A DNA stretch of 64,000 bases from an uncultured Flavobacteriaceae bacterium (GCA_938092005.1 CALKOU010000001.1:1-64000); one strand, 5' to 3'. Shown: positions 8,580 to 17,705, counted from the first letter of the stretch. Numbers and translations: made by a program. The notes: a model not told the origin generated them from the letters alone.

Positions 8580-10747
8580 TTCTTCTTGCGTTCTACAAGT
8601 TCTAGTGCTTCAACATTAACCTGCGTTGTGAATATGCCATAATTTACAATGGCCTTCTTTTTTTCTAAGGTGTCAATAGTGCCAACGGCTTTGCCGTCAA
8701 ACATGCGGACTTTATCACCTAATTGAAACGTAACCTTTGGTCGGAATGTTTCTTTAGGCTTTTCAGCTTTCTGTTTCTTTTTTTCTTCTCGCACCACTTC
8801 AACCTTTGCTGCTACTTCTTTTTTAATAGCGCGTTTTTCTTGTTTTTCTTTCTTGTGTTCTGCAACAGATTTTCGCTTTCGTTTGGCGTTTTCAGTTTCT
8901 ACAATTCGAAGTAAATCAGCAATAAGCGGGCGTTTTTTGTTGGTTATGAAAAAGCGTTCTGCTGCCTCATTTACTTTATTGCCCAAAACGATCATGCGTT
9001 TTTCCTGATCAAACATCTCCTGATAACGTTCCAACTTTTGCTTAACTTTTGAATTTAATGTTTCAAGCTTTTCGTTTTCCTTTTTGTTTTTAACAGAGGC
9101 TTCTTGTAAAGCTTTAGATGTTTTACTCATGGTTGCGCGCTCTTTTTGGAGCTTAGCAATACTGGCATCGAAACGTACCTTTCCGCGTTCGATTTTCTTC
9201 TTTGCCTTATTGATTAAACTATACGGAATACCGTTTTTCTCTGCTACTTCAAACGTAAATGAGCTTCCTGCCTCACCGGTTACCAAATGAAATGTAGGTT
9301 GCAAACTTCTGCCATCAAACTGCATGTTGGCATTGGTCATGTGTGGCAGTTCATTAGCCAGTAACTTCAAGTTAGAGTAGTGTGTTGTTATTGCGCCAAA
9401 AGCGTTGCGTTCGTAAAACACTTCTAAAAATATTTCAGCAAGGGCACCCCCAAGTTCTGGATCGGATCCTGTACCAAACTCATCGATTAAAAATAAGGTT
9501 TTCGCATCACATTTCTTTAGAAATCGTTGCATGTTTTTTAAACGGTAACTGTAGGTACTTAATTCATTTTCAATGGATTGATTATCGCCTATATCGGTAA
9601 GTATACGATCAAAAACACTCATATGACTTGATTCATCCACTGGGATTAGAAAGCCACTTTGCAACATAATTTGCAGTAAACCAATGGTCTTAAGCGTTAT
9701 GCTTTTCCCACCAGCGTTAGGCCCTGAAATGACAACAATCCGATTTTCTGGGTGTAAATGAATGTCTTGCGGGTAGGTTGTATTTCGCTTTTTTTTGTTG
9801 CTCAAATAGAGTAGGGGGTGGAATGCTTTTTTAATATCAATCTCCTGCGTTTCACTTAAAATGGGCATCACCGCATTCATTTCCTTAGCATAATATGCCT
9901 TAGCAGCATGTGTATCAATCAATGTTAGCAGTTGAGCAAACTGTTTGAAGTCGGTTGCAAAAGGTCGCATAAAGTTTGTCAACTCACGAAGAATTAAATC
10001 GACCTCCTCTTTTTCATCGTAAATGAGGTTTTGCAGTTCTTGTGTGTGCTGCAATGTGGTTTGCGGCTCTATGTAAACAATACTGCCTGTCTTACTACTC
10101 CCGTGAATGACGCCTTTTACTTTACGTCTATACATGGCTTTTACCGCTAAAACACGTCTGTTTGCCATGACCGTTTCCCGAATCTCATCTAAAAAACCAG
10201 AACCTTGATAAGTGCTAAGCGCAGCACCAAAACTCTGACTTATTTTAGATCGAACGCCGTTCATCTGTCTACGAATTACATATAGCTTATCTGATGCACG
10301 ATCTTTTACATCGCCAAATTTATCAATGACACGGGTTATTTCGGTAGGAATTTCTTTGATTGGTGTTTGTTCGCCCGTTGCTTCAAAAAGTGAAGGATAA
10401 CGTTCCTTGTTCTTTTTTAAGAAAGTAATAAGCGTATTTGTTGTATCCACCAACAATAGCAGTTTTCTAAATCCCTCGATTTCAATTTTACTATTTTCAA
10501 TATTAAGTAACGAAACTTCAGCGGCAACATCATCAAAGCCATGGTTGGGTATCGGCTTTTCTTCACCAAACGAACACGCATACTCGTTTGTGCGCAACAA
10601 AGCGCGCTTTACGGAGTTTTCATCACTTGAAGGAGTCGTAGTAATCATTTGTGCTTTTCCAGACTCCGTAGCACAGCGTAAGGCAGCTTGTTCAAGAACT
10701 ACTCCAAACTCTAAATCATCGAGTGCTTTTTGTGCTATTTTTTTCAT
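8576..10747 (-). CDS. mutS2: MutS2-family DNA-binding ATPase lacking a C-terminal Smr domain
   Basis: A 723-residue protein from the ATG at 10747; the longer frame uses a TTG and adds 10 residues. It has the core and lever domains, Walker A GPNAGGKS, Walker B LFLIDEFGTGSDPE, and a long Lys/Glu-rich coiled coil after the ATPase (about residues 505-650). It ends in a KOW-like segment GDKVRMFDGKAVGTIDTL. MutS2 proteins act on branched DNA or stalled, collided ribosomes rather than in mismatch repair. Canonical MutS2 is longer and ends in an Smr nuclease domain, which is not present here. Confidence 0.88.
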   Translation of the reverse strand: MKKIAQKALDDLEFGVVLEQAALRCATESGKAQMITTTPSSDENSVKRALLRTNEYACSFGEEKPIPNHGFDDVAAEVSLLNIENSKIEIEGFRKLLLLVDTTNTLITFLKKNKERYPSLFEATGEQTPIKEIPTEITRVIDKFGDVKDRASDKLYVIRRQMNGVRSKISQSFGAALSTYQGSGFLDEIRETVMANRRVLAVKAMYRRKVKGVIHGSSKTGSIVYIEPQTTLQHTQELQNLIYDEKEEVDLILRELTNFMRPFATDFKQFAQLLTLIDTHAAKAYYAKEMNAVMPILSETQEIDIKKAFHPLLYLSNKKKRNTTYPQDIHLHPENRIVVISGPNAGGKSITLKTIGLLQIMLQSGFLIPVDESSHMSVFDRILTDIGDNQSIENELSTYSYRLKNMQRFLKKCDAKTLFLIDEFGTGSDPELGGALAEIFLEVFYERNAFGAITTHYSNLKLLANELPHMTNANMQFDGRSLQPTFHLVTGEAGSSFTFEVAEKNGIPYSLINKAKKKIERGKVRFDASIAKLQKERATMSKTSKALQEASVKNKKENEKLETLNSKVKQKLERYQEMFDQEKRMIVLGNKVNEAAERFFITNKKRPLIADLLRIVETENAKRKRKSVAEHKKEKQEKRAIKKEVAAKVEVVREEKKKQKAEKPKETFRPKVTFQLGDKVRMFDGKAVGTIDTLEKKKAIVNYGIFTTQVNVEALELVERKKK

Positions 10748-10791
10748 ATCAATTTTTCCTACCTTGAGGCAACGCAAAAATAGCTTTTTTC

Positions 10792-11457
10792 ATGAAGGTT
10801 CGACTGATAAAATCGTGGCAAGAACAGTTAGCAGATGAATTTGCCAAACCCTACTTTGAAGTGTTAGCCAAATTTGTACGTGATGAGTATCAGGAATTTA
10901 GCTGTTACCCTCCTGGTAAAGACATCTTTACGGCATTTGATTTATGCCCGTTTGATAAGGTTCGCGTGGTTATTTTAGGGCAGGACCCTTATCATGGGCC
11001 AGGACAGGCTCATGGGCTTTGCTTTTCAGTTCCTGACGGGATCACGCATCCGCCATCGCTTATTAACATACTTAAAGAATTGCAGCAAGATATGGGGAAA
11101 CCCTATCCGCAGAGCGGTGCCTTAACACCTTGGGTGCAGCAAGGCGTTTTATTGCTTAACGCTACGTTGACCGTTAGGGCAGGACAGGCGGGAAGTCATC
11201 AAAAAAAAGGATGGGAACCATTTACCGATGCTGTGATTGACAAATTATCAACACATGCAAAGGGTCTTGTTTTTATGTTGTGGGGGAATTATGCCAAACA
11301 AAAAGGCAAACATATTGATCGGAACAAGCACCTTGTTTTGGAAGCAGGACATCCTTCGCCACTGAGTGCCAATAGGGGGTTGTGGTTTGGGAACAAACAC
11401 TTTAGTAAAGCCAATACTTACCTGGTTGAACAAGGCAAAACAGCCATTGACTGGTAG
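10792..11457 (+). CDS. ung: uracil-DNA glycosylase, family 1
   Basis: A 221-residue protein of standard Ung length that excises uracil from DNA. It contains the water-activating loop GQDPYHGPGQAHGLCFSV (catalytic Asp65), LLLNATLTV near 115, and the DNA-intercalation loop GHPSPLSA near 187 with the active-site His. It is divergent from mutS2 with 44 bases between, so two DNA-maintenance genes share a promoter region. The stop abuts the convergent lipoprotein gene. Confidence 0.97.
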   Translation: MKVRLIKSWQEQLADEFAKPYFEVLAKFVRDEYQEFSCYPPGKDIFTAFDLCPFDKVRVVILGQDPYHGPGQAHGLCFSVPDGITHPPSLINILKELQQDMGKPYPQSGALTPWVQQGVLLLNATLTVRAGQAGSHQKKGWEPFTDAVIDKLSTHAKGLVFMLWGNYAKQKGKHIDRNKHLVLEAGHPSPLSANRGLWFGNKHFSKANTYLVEQGKTAIDW

Positions 11458-12150
11458 CTATTTTTTGGTGAATGTTATGGTGCAAAACGAAGCTTTAACC
11501 TCAGTACCATTTCCAAGAGGTTGATCTACAAATCGCGTAATTTTCGCTTTGGGCTGCGTGTCGCTATTGGCTGAAGTAAATGTTACACCATTATCAGTAC
11601 CTGCATCATAAACATGCCCCACAAGTGTTTTTGTATCAACAAATTCGCCTTTGTCATCAGTTAAATTTGCATTCACACAGGCTACATACCAATCAGGGCT
11701 AGGGGCTACCATAGTCACTAAGGATACCGCAGGGAAACCTGTATGTACTTCAATATCCATACTTATGGTTCCAACCCCACTTCCTAAACCATTGCCAACA
11801 TATGTTTTTAGTCCTTTTTTGTCATCTACAAGTGCTTGCAGTTCGGAAACTAGGGTAGACGTAGCCCCCGTTTCAGCCATGATTTCGATGCCAGCAGTAG
11901 CAATTCGTCCTGAATTAAAAAAGGGATTGTCTTTTTCATGTACCCAACCCACTAAAGGGGAAAAGTGTGGTCCCGAGGGATAATCAGTAGGGAAATCATT
12001 GCTGTTCCAATCAAAAGAAAAAGTGACCGCATAAGATACATCTTGTCTTGCTGGAATTTCTTTAGGTGGTGTTGGTGTTAACGTAATATCTTCTTTAGGC
12101 TCACAGGAACAAATTATAAGCATTAGCAATATTATGGTGTGTGTTTTCAT
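11458..12150 (-). CDS. spondin_N-domain lipoprotein
   Basis: A 230-residue lipoprotein with signal MKTHTIILLMLIICSC (lipidated Cys16) and a proline-rich linker. The rest matches the spondin N-terminal domain pattern: YAVTFSFDWNSNDFPTDYP, HFSPLVGWVH, an alanine/glycine-rich middle, and the signature APSPDWYV. The domain is best known in metazoan F-spondin and is a C2-like beta sandwich, but bacterial and archaeal members exist. The expected site is the outer face of the outer membrane or the periplasm, and the function is unknown. Confidence 0.78.
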   Translation of the reverse strand: MKTHTIILLMLIICSCEPKEDITLTPTPPKEIPARQDVSYAVTFSFDWNSNDFPTDYPSGPHFSPLVGWVHEKDNPFFNSGRIATAGIEIMAETGATSTLVSELQALVDDKKGLKTYVGNGLGSGVGTISMDIEVHTGFPAVSLVTMVAPSPDWYVACVNANLTDDKGEFVDTKTLVGHVYDAGTDNGVTFTSANSDTQPKAKITRFVDQPLGNGTEVKASFCTITFTKK

Positions 12151-12214
12151 GATTTGAGGGTTAGATTAATGTTACATTATTGGTTACCAAATTTAATGAA
12201 ACTAGTTTGTAAGT

Positions 12215-13336
12215 TTAAGCATTATTTAGCAGCATTACAGTTGCTAAGCCTCCTGCACCTGCAATTGCGGCCATTCCAACTTTTTTCGTATTTTTTAATG
12301 AGTGAAACAATCGAACTACTAAAATGGCTCCAGAAGCACCTATTGGATGCCCACGTGAAATTGCACCGCCAAATGGATTGATTATTTCTAAAGGTGCGCC
12401 GCTAAGTTTTGCACACAAAATAGCTTGTACTGCATAAGCCTCCATTAGTTCTAATTGACTGATATTATCCCATTTTAACGCATTCTGATTAAGAATTTGC
12501 TTCATAGCGCTAGCAGGCAAAATTGGAAAGGATTTGGGGTTGCCAGCAATAGTAATACCATCTGAAATTTTAACACAATATGTAGGTTTGTGTTTTTTAA
12601 CAAATGCTTCAGATGCAACACTTACAAAGGCTGCACCATCTGCTCTTGGTGCTGTATTGCACGGATGCGTATGCCCAAATTTGGCTTTCGCTTTGTTAAA
12701 AGTTTCTTGTGTAATGAGTCTGGCAAAAGGATCTATTTGATCATTTGTTGATAATGCAACAATTTCATCTTTAATAGCAACTTTATGCGCTATGGTTTTT
12801 TGATGGCTATTTTGTACCCAATCAAACACCTCTTTATCACTAATGTGATAGGCTTCCTTTAAAGATTTTATGGTAACACCAAGGGGAATAATAGGGTCGT
12901 CTTCAGGGTAAAAAGGAGGACGTTCTAAGGCTTTTGGCGTTTCGCCCCAAGCTGTTGTATAGTGTCGCTGTGGTCTTAGTGAAAAGGATGTTACACCTCC
13001 CGCCAAAATCAAGTCTGCTTCACCATTTTGAATTTGTTTTGCAGCTTGAAGAATGGCATCTAAACCACCTACACATTGTCTATCAATGGAAGTACCAAGT
13101 ATATTTTCAGAAAATCCAGCTTTAAGCGCACAAAGCCGTGCGATATTGCCACCACCACCAATGGCATTAGAAACAAAAATATCATCAACCTCCGATTTGG
13201 GAATGTTCAGACGCATAAGGTTTTCGTTGATCACAACGCTGGCCATTTCTGCAATGGGAGTGTTGCGCAAATATCCTCCAACAGGAACAACACTAGTTCG
13301 TGCTGCGCTAATGATATAGGCGTTTTTTAAACCCAT
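12215..13336 (-). CDS. thiolase-superfamily acyltransferase, atypical active site
   Basis: The product is 373 residues from the ATG at 13336, which overlaps the upstream ligase gene by 10 bases. The longer frame would add 22 residues lying inside that gene. It has the nucleophile loop DRQCVGGLDAI and the catalytic GGAISRGHPIGASG. Two usual thiolase elements differ: the NEAFA motif reads MEAYA (Asn to Met), and the C-terminal C-x-G loop reads AAIAGAGGLA, with Ala where the second catalytic Cys normally sits (near residue 359). It may therefore be a condensing or acyl-transfer enzyme rather than an ordinary acetyl-CoA acetyltransferase. Confidence 0.8.
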   Translation of the reverse strand: MGLKNAYIISAARTSVVPVGGYLRNTPIAEMASVVINENLMRLNIPKSEVDDIFVSNAIGGGGNIARLCALKAGFSENILGTSIDRQCVGGLDAILQAAKQIQNGEADLILAGGVTSFSLRPQRHYTTAWGETPKALERPPFYPEDDPIIPLGVTIKSLKEAYHISDKEVFDWVQNSHQKTIAHKVAIKDEIVALSTNDQIDPFARLITQETFNKAKAKFGHTHPCNTAPRADGAAFVSVASEAFVKKHKPTYCVKISDGITIAGNPKSFPILPASAMKQILNQNALKWDNISQLELMEAYAVQAILCAKLSGAPLEIINPFGGAISRGHPIGASGAILVVRLFHSLKNTKKVGMAAIAGAGGLATVMLLNNA

Positions 13337-14559
13337 GTTTTTAGTTTTTGAAGTGCTACTTTCCCATTGGCCAATAATGGCCATTCGGGGCAATGTACCC
13401 ATTTATTTGGAACACCTTGTGCACCTAATGCAGCGTATGCTTGTTTTTTAATTGATTCCCAACGAGCAGGTGTTAGATTTTTTGATGTGACCAAAACAAG
13501 TTTGTTTTCTTTTCTTTCATTGGTTTTCGAAAACAATACTAGTGCTTCTGTTGCTAATGTATTTTTATACCACGATTCAAGTTGTTCAAGGTCAACAACA
13601 TGTCCGCTTATTGAAATTTGACGCCCAGCTCTCCCAACAAAACACAAACGGTTTTGATCATCAATATATCCTTTATCACCTATTGACAAAAACTCATTTT
13701 TGAAATTTAAGGTTTCTTTTTTTTGTAAATAACCATCAAATAATTGATTGCTTTTTGCCCAAATATCACCGGGAGTTTTACGAGGAGCTTCTAGTTGATT
13801 TTTGTCTAAAATTTTCAATTGAACGTCTTTGCAAATTTCACCCTCGCTATTACTGTTATCTGTTGGCCGTTTGATGCAAATAAAACTGGCTTCAGAAGTG
13901 CCGTAAAAAGAAAATATCTGAGCTTTTGGGAAAACATTTTGAAGTGCTTTACGCTGATGTGTGCTAAACGAAGCGCCACCAACAAAAATATACCGAATAT
14001 TTGTTAAAGAATGCAGCTGATCATCTTTGAGCATGCTTATAAGAAAATCGGCATGGAAAGGCGTAATCCACAATATGTAATTGGAAGTAGGGGCTAATGT
14101 TTTAAAATGACGCATTTCTTGTGTTGGAAATACAAGAGGCCTCTGATTTCGTTGTAACGACTCCATTGCGCCAAATAGACTTAAAGAAAAGGGTAGTGCT
14201 CCAAAAACAACGGCTTTCATGTTTGGAAAATTTGCAATTTCGTTTGCAATGAGACCAAAGCTCGTTTGCCAACTTTTAAAGCTTCTAACAATTCCCTTTT
14301 GATGATTTTTAGTCCCACTTGAAAAACAAAGTATCGAGGGCTTGGTAACATTATAGGCACACGTATACACTCCTTTTATGACAGTTTTGTTAACGCATAT
14401 GTTTAGTGCCTTTATTATCTCAGTCGAAATCGGACCAATACTGTATCCAGATTGGAGTAGGGGAATAGCATGATCTAAAAAAAGAGTGCTTTGTGTTTCG
14501 TCAAAAAGTAAAATTTCTTTTTTTGGAAGCGTCACAAAATGTTGAAGGGAAGTTAACAT
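13327..14559 (-). CDS. short adenylate-forming acyl ligase (ANL superfamily)
   Basis: A 410-residue protein, shorter than typical acyl-CoA synthetases. ANL core motifs are present in order: the phosphate loop CFSSGTKNHQKG, FYGTSEASF (A5), GDKGYIDDQNRL followed by VGRAGRQISISG (A7/A8), and a C-terminal LLANGKVALQKL with the A10 lysine. It should activate a carboxylic acid with ATP and pass it to CoA or a carrier. The substrate is unknown. It is the first gene of a two-gene unit with the thiolase-like gene, which suggests the activated acyl group is the thiolase substrate. Confidence 0.8.
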   Translation of the reverse strand: MLTSLQHFVTLPKKEILLFDETQSTLFLDHAIPLLQSGYSIGPISTEIIKALNICVNKTVIKGVYTCAYNVTKPSILCFSSGTKNHQKGIVRSFKSWQTSFGLIANEIANFPNMKAVVFGALPFSLSLFGAMESLQRNQRPLVFPTQEMRHFKTLAPTSNYILWITPFHADFLISMLKDDQLHSLTNIRYIFVGGASFSTHQRKALQNVFPKAQIFSFYGTSEASFICIKRPTDNSNSEGEICKDVQLKILDKNQLEAPRKTPGDIWAKSNQLFDGYLQKKETLNFKNEFLSIGDKGYIDDQNRLCFVGRAGRQISISGHVVDLEQLESWYKNTLATEALVLFSKTNERKENKLVLVTSKNLTPARWESIKKQAYAALGAQGVPNKWVHCPEWPLLANGKVALQKLKTWV

Positions 14560-14567
14560 AAATCACC

Positions 14568-14903
14568 TTAACCTCCCACACGTTTAACTTGATGTCCATC
14601 TTTTTGAAGAAAGTCTATGATTTTATCACGCATATTTCCTTGAATGATGATAGTGTCATCTTTTACGCTTCCACCAACACCACAATGCTGTTTTAACTTT
14701 TTAGCCAGGTTTTTTTGTTGTTCGGGCGTACCCTCAAAGCCTTTGATAACGGTAACCGTTTTTCCTGCGCGACCTTTGTTGCTAAAATGCGCTTCTAGGT
14801 GTTGCTTTGACGTTGCTTTTTCTTTTTTTGGCGGTGGGGTATATGCTCCTTCTGCTTCTGGAAAAACCTTTTTTAAATCTGATAAATCGTTGAGTTTTGC
14901 CAT
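14568..14903 (-). CDS. SUI1/eIF1-like translation factor (YciH family)
   Basis: A 111-residue protein with a SUI1 domain in the C-terminal 70 residues: VTVIKGFEGTPEQQKNLAKK, then CGVGGSVKDDTIIIQG and a terminal HQVKRVGG. Bacterial YciH proteins are eIF1-like and are thought to affect initiation fidelity or stress-time translation. The N-terminal tail is Pro/Lys-rich. It shares one base with the preceding oxygenase gene (14903), so the two are coupled. Confidence 0.9.
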   Translation of the reverse strand: MAKLNDLSDLKKVFPEAEGAYTPPPKKEKATSKQHLEAHFSNKGRAGKTVTVIKGFEGTPEQQKNLAKKLKQHCGVGGSVKDDTIIIQGNMRDKIIDFLQKDGHQVKRVGG

Positions 14904-15853
14904 TATGATTTTAATAGACCAAGGTCAATAAGTCGTTCGCATAAAAAGTCACCTGCAGCAATATCCTCAAACTGTTTGGGTTGTGATTTGCTAATGCAAT
15001 TGGGCAGTACATCCAAAGGCATTGTTGCAACTGGGTGCATAAAAAATGGAATCGAATACCGAGAGGTTCCCCACATTTCTTTGGGTGGATTAACTACTTT
15101 ATGGATGGTTGATTTTAGGACATTATTCGTGTGTCGTGATAACATGTCGCCAACGTTCACCATAAGCTCATTTTCTCCGGCAATAGCATCAATCCATTCA
15201 CCTTTACGGTTAAGCACTTGTAATCCACGTCCATGTGCCCCCATAAGTAGAGTAATCAGGTTTATATCGCCGTGTGCCGCGGCACGTTCAGCGTTTTTAG
15301 GGGCTGTTTTGATAGGAGGGTAGTGTATAGGCCGCAAAATGCTATTGCCCGTAGCTACAAAATCATCAAAGTAGTGTTCTGTTAATCCTAGGTGAAGGGA
15401 AATGGCTTGTAACAAAGCAATCGCTGTTTGTTCTAGCGCTTTAAAAACCGTTTCTCCCACCGTATTAAAAGCAGAAAGTTCCTCTACGATAACATTGGGT
15501 GGGTAGTATGGTTTCAGTGCATTTGGTACTTCGGCATATTGTCCAAAATGCCAAAATTCTTTTAGGTCACCTTCTTTTTTGCCTTTGGCATGCTCTTTTC
15601 CAAACGATGTATACCCCCGTTGTCCGCCCAAACCTTCAATTTCATATTGCTTTTTAACAGCATCTGGCAAATTGAAAAATGCCTTAATTTGGGCATACAA
15701 CTCATCTGTAAGTGAAGCACTTAAGTAGTGTCCAGAAATGGCAACAAATCCAATTTCTTCAAACGCCTGCCCCAGGTCTATAATAAACTGTTGGCGTTGT
15801 TGTGTATTTCCCGACACAAAGTCTTGAAGGTTTAATGAAGGTATTGTATTCAT
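14903..15853 (-). CDS. 2-oxoglutarate/Fe(II)-dependent dioxygenase (isopenicillin N synthase-like)
   Basis: A 316-residue protein of the plant-ACC-oxidase/IPNS fold. It starts IPSLNLQDFVSG as family members do. The iron site is visible as HGDINLITLL (H-x-D) and the distal histidine in STIHKVV, followed by RYSIPFF (R-x-S that holds the co-substrate carboxylate). Family members hydroxylate, desaturate or cyclise small molecules, and the substrate cannot be inferred. It sits between ald (16 bases away) and the SUI1 gene in one minus-strand run. Confidence 0.85.
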   Translation of the reverse strand: MNTIPSLNLQDFVSGNTQQRQQFIIDLGQAFEEIGFVAISGHYLSASLTDELYAQIKAFFNLPDAVKKQYEIEGLGGQRGYTSFGKEHAKGKKEGDLKEFWHFGQYAEVPNALKPYYPPNVIVEELSAFNTVGETVFKALEQTAIALLQAISLHLGLTEHYFDDFVATGNSILRPIHYPPIKTAPKNAERAAAHGDINLITLLMGAHGRGLQVLNRKGEWIDAIAGENELMVNVGDMLSRHTNNVLKSTIHKVVNPPKEMWGTSRYSIPFFMHPVATMPLDVLPNCISKSQPKQFEDIAAGDFLCERLIDLGLLKS

Positions 15854-15869
15854 AACACGAAAATAGGGA

Positions 15870-16973
15870 TTAGCTTAAAACCGACAACAAATGAGTGTAG
15901 GGAAGTTTAAAAGCATCTGCAACTTCTTTGTTCGTTACTACGCCATTATAGATATTAATTCCTTTACGGATGTCAACAGGAAGGGCTTTAAGGGGGGTGT
16001 TAAGCAGTTTTAAAAGATAAGGGAAGGTTTTGTTTGATAATCCTTGTGTTGACGTTCTGGGTACAGCACCCGGCATATTGGCCACTGCATAGTGTAAGAT
16101 ATCGTCAATCAAATAGGTGGGGTCGTTATGTGTGGTAGGACGTGTGGTTTCAAAACACCCCCCTTGATCCACAGCCACATCTACTAAAACAGCACGTGAC
16201 TTTAGGAGCTTGAGCATGTTTTTGGAAATTAATTTAGGAGCTTTTGCACCTTTTACAAGCACGGCACCAATCACGACATCGGCAGTGGGTAGTTGCGCTT
16301 CAATACGTTCTTTCGAAGCATGAGAAGTGTTTATTTTTCCATTATATGTTTGCGCAATTTCTTCTAACCGAGACTCATTAATATCAAAAACCGTCACATT
16401 TGCTCCCATGCCCATTAGTACTTCTGCGGCGTTGATGCCCACCACGCCACCGCCTAAGACTAAGGCATTAGCAGGGGCAACTCCCGTAATACCACCTATA
16501 AGAATTCCGCTACCTCCTTGGGGTTTTTCGAGGTATTTGGCTGCCTGTTGACCTGCCAAACGTCCTGCAACTTCAGACATGGGCGCTAGTAGCGGTAAAG
16601 AACCGTTGTGATTTTCGATGGTTTCATAGGCAATACAAGTAGCTCTAGACGTTAACATGGCTTGTGTTAGCGTTTGTGACGCTGCAAAATGAAAAAAGGT
16701 AAACAGGGTATGATGTGCCTTAATCAATGAATATTCCTCAGGTTGCGGCTCTTTTACTTTTACGATGAATGTTGCGTTTTCATAAACGGCTTCTAATGAA
16801 GGTACCAAGCTTGCACCAGCTTGTAAATAGGCTTCGTTAGAGCAACCTGCGCCCACACCAGCATTTTTTTGCACATACACAGTATGTTGTTTTGTTAATT
16901 GCGCAACGTGTTGTGGCATTAGCCCAACACGGTGCTCTTGCTGCTTACATTCTTTGGGTATACCAATTAGCAT
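15870..16973 (-). CDS. ald: alanine dehydrogenase
   Basis: A 367-residue NAD-dependent enzyme interconverting alanine with pyruvate and ammonia. The N-terminus MLIGIPKECKQQEHRVGLMP holds the pyruvate-binding Arg; the catalytic Lys/His region follows, then the Rossmann loop VLGGGVVGINAAEVLMGMGA. The segment GAVLVKGAKAPKLIS is typical of Ald. In flavobacteria the enzyme usually serves alanine catabolism. The upstream 140 bases are shared with the divergent ParE-like gene. Confidence 0.93.
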   Translation of the reverse strand: MLIGIPKECKQQEHRVGLMPQHVAQLTKQHTVYVQKNAGVGAGCSNEAYLQAGASLVPSLEAVYENATFIVKVKEPQPEEYSLIKAHHTLFTFFHFAASQTLTQAMLTSRATCIAYETIENHNGSLPLLAPMSEVAGRLAGQQAAKYLEKPQGGSGILIGGITGVAPANALVLGGGVVGINAAEVLMGMGANVTVFDINESRLEEIAQTYNGKINTSHASKERIEAQLPTADVVIGAVLVKGAKAPKLISKNMLKLLKSRAVLVDVAVDQGGCFETTRPTTHNDPTYLIDDILHYAVANMPGAVPRTSTQGLSNKTFPYLLKLLNTPLKALPVDIRKGINIYNGVVTNKEVADAFKLPYTHLLSVLS

Positions 16974-17113
16974 AGGGTGTAGGATTTGAATGCAATACGA
17001 ATGTATGTATTTTTGGAATTATATCACACAATTTAACATAATGTAAATTATCGGTCTATTAGAAAAATTAGTATATTAGAGGGCGTAACCTCACTTTTTT
17101 AAAACAACCTATT

Positions 17114-17386
17114 ATGATTATTATATGGTCACCACTTTCAGTAATTCAATTTAAAGAAATTGAAAACTATTTAAAAATAAATTTCGGGAGTAACTCAGCA
17201 AGTGAATTTTCATTTAAATTACTTAAAGCTATTCATTTAATTGCCCAAAATCCATATCTAGGAAAAAAAATATACGATGAAGTTCGTGCGCTTGTTATTG
17301 TCAAACAAATCACCATGCACTACAGAATATCAACACATATTAAAATTTTAACGCTTTGGGACAATAGACAAATGCCTATTGACTAG
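17114..17386 (+). CDS. RelE/ParE-family toxin
   Basis: A 90-residue protein with the ParE layout: WSPLSVIQFKEIENYLKINFG (helical hairpin), IAQNPYLGKKIYDEVRALVI, then ITMHYRISTHIKILTLWDNR. The NPYLGK and WDNRQ elements are typical of Bacteroidota ParE-like toxins, which act on gyrase or on mRNA depending on subgroup. No antitoxin gene lies directly upstream on the same strand. Instead the 3' end overlaps by 11 bases a convergent gene with an HTH and an antitoxin-like tail. Confidence 0.82.
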   Translation: MIIIWSPLSVIQFKEIENYLKINFGSNSASEFSFKLLKAIHLIAQNPYLGKKIYDEVRALVIVKQITMHYRISTHIKILTLWDNRQMPID

Positions 17387-17705
17387 CGTCTATCTTACTT
17401 TGAATTATTGCAATTACCTCTTCATTAGTGTGGTAGTTACCGCTGGCAATTTGCGCTTCCGCTTGTTTAATCTCTTGCTCAAATTTCCATTTATAGAATG
17501 CTTTAGGATCCACAAGCTCAGCAATTTTTAACATTTCGTCTGTTGTAAAATTATTGGAACTTACTTTTCTATAATAAGTAGCTGAAGTTAACCCTAATTC
17601 TTTAACAAAATGTGACGTTTTGTATTTACTCTCTGTAATTTTCTTTGGTAATTCTTCTTGTAATTTCTTGAATTCTATTATTGTTTTTATCATATTTTGA
17701 TACAT
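17376..17705 (-). CDS. HTH protein with antitoxin-like C-terminal tail, convergent with ParE-like toxin
   Basis: About 109 residues from the ATG at 17705; ATGs at 17735 and 17693 are alternatives. Residues about 15-60 look like a Cro/XRE-type HTH (SKYKTSHFVKELGLTSATYY, then TDEMLKIAELVD). The tail AEAQIASGNYHTNEEVIAII resembles the toxin-wrapping C-terminus of ParD-type antitoxins (G-x-Y-x-T-x-E-E-V). The opposite orientation to the toxin, with an 11-base overlap of the 3' ends, is unusual for a type II pair. The antitoxin role is an inference. Confidence 0.62.
   Translation of the reverse strand: MYQNMIKTIIEFKKLQEELPKKITESKYKTSHFVKELGLTSATYYRKVSSNNFTTDEMLKIAELVDPKAFYKWKFEQEIKQAEAQIASGNYHTNEEVIAIIQSKIDASQ

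Noticed and set aside
10407-10838. Open frame of 143 codons opposite the start of mutS2
   Set aside because: Antisense to mutS2 and runs into ung. The composition is that of a shadow of the coding strand.
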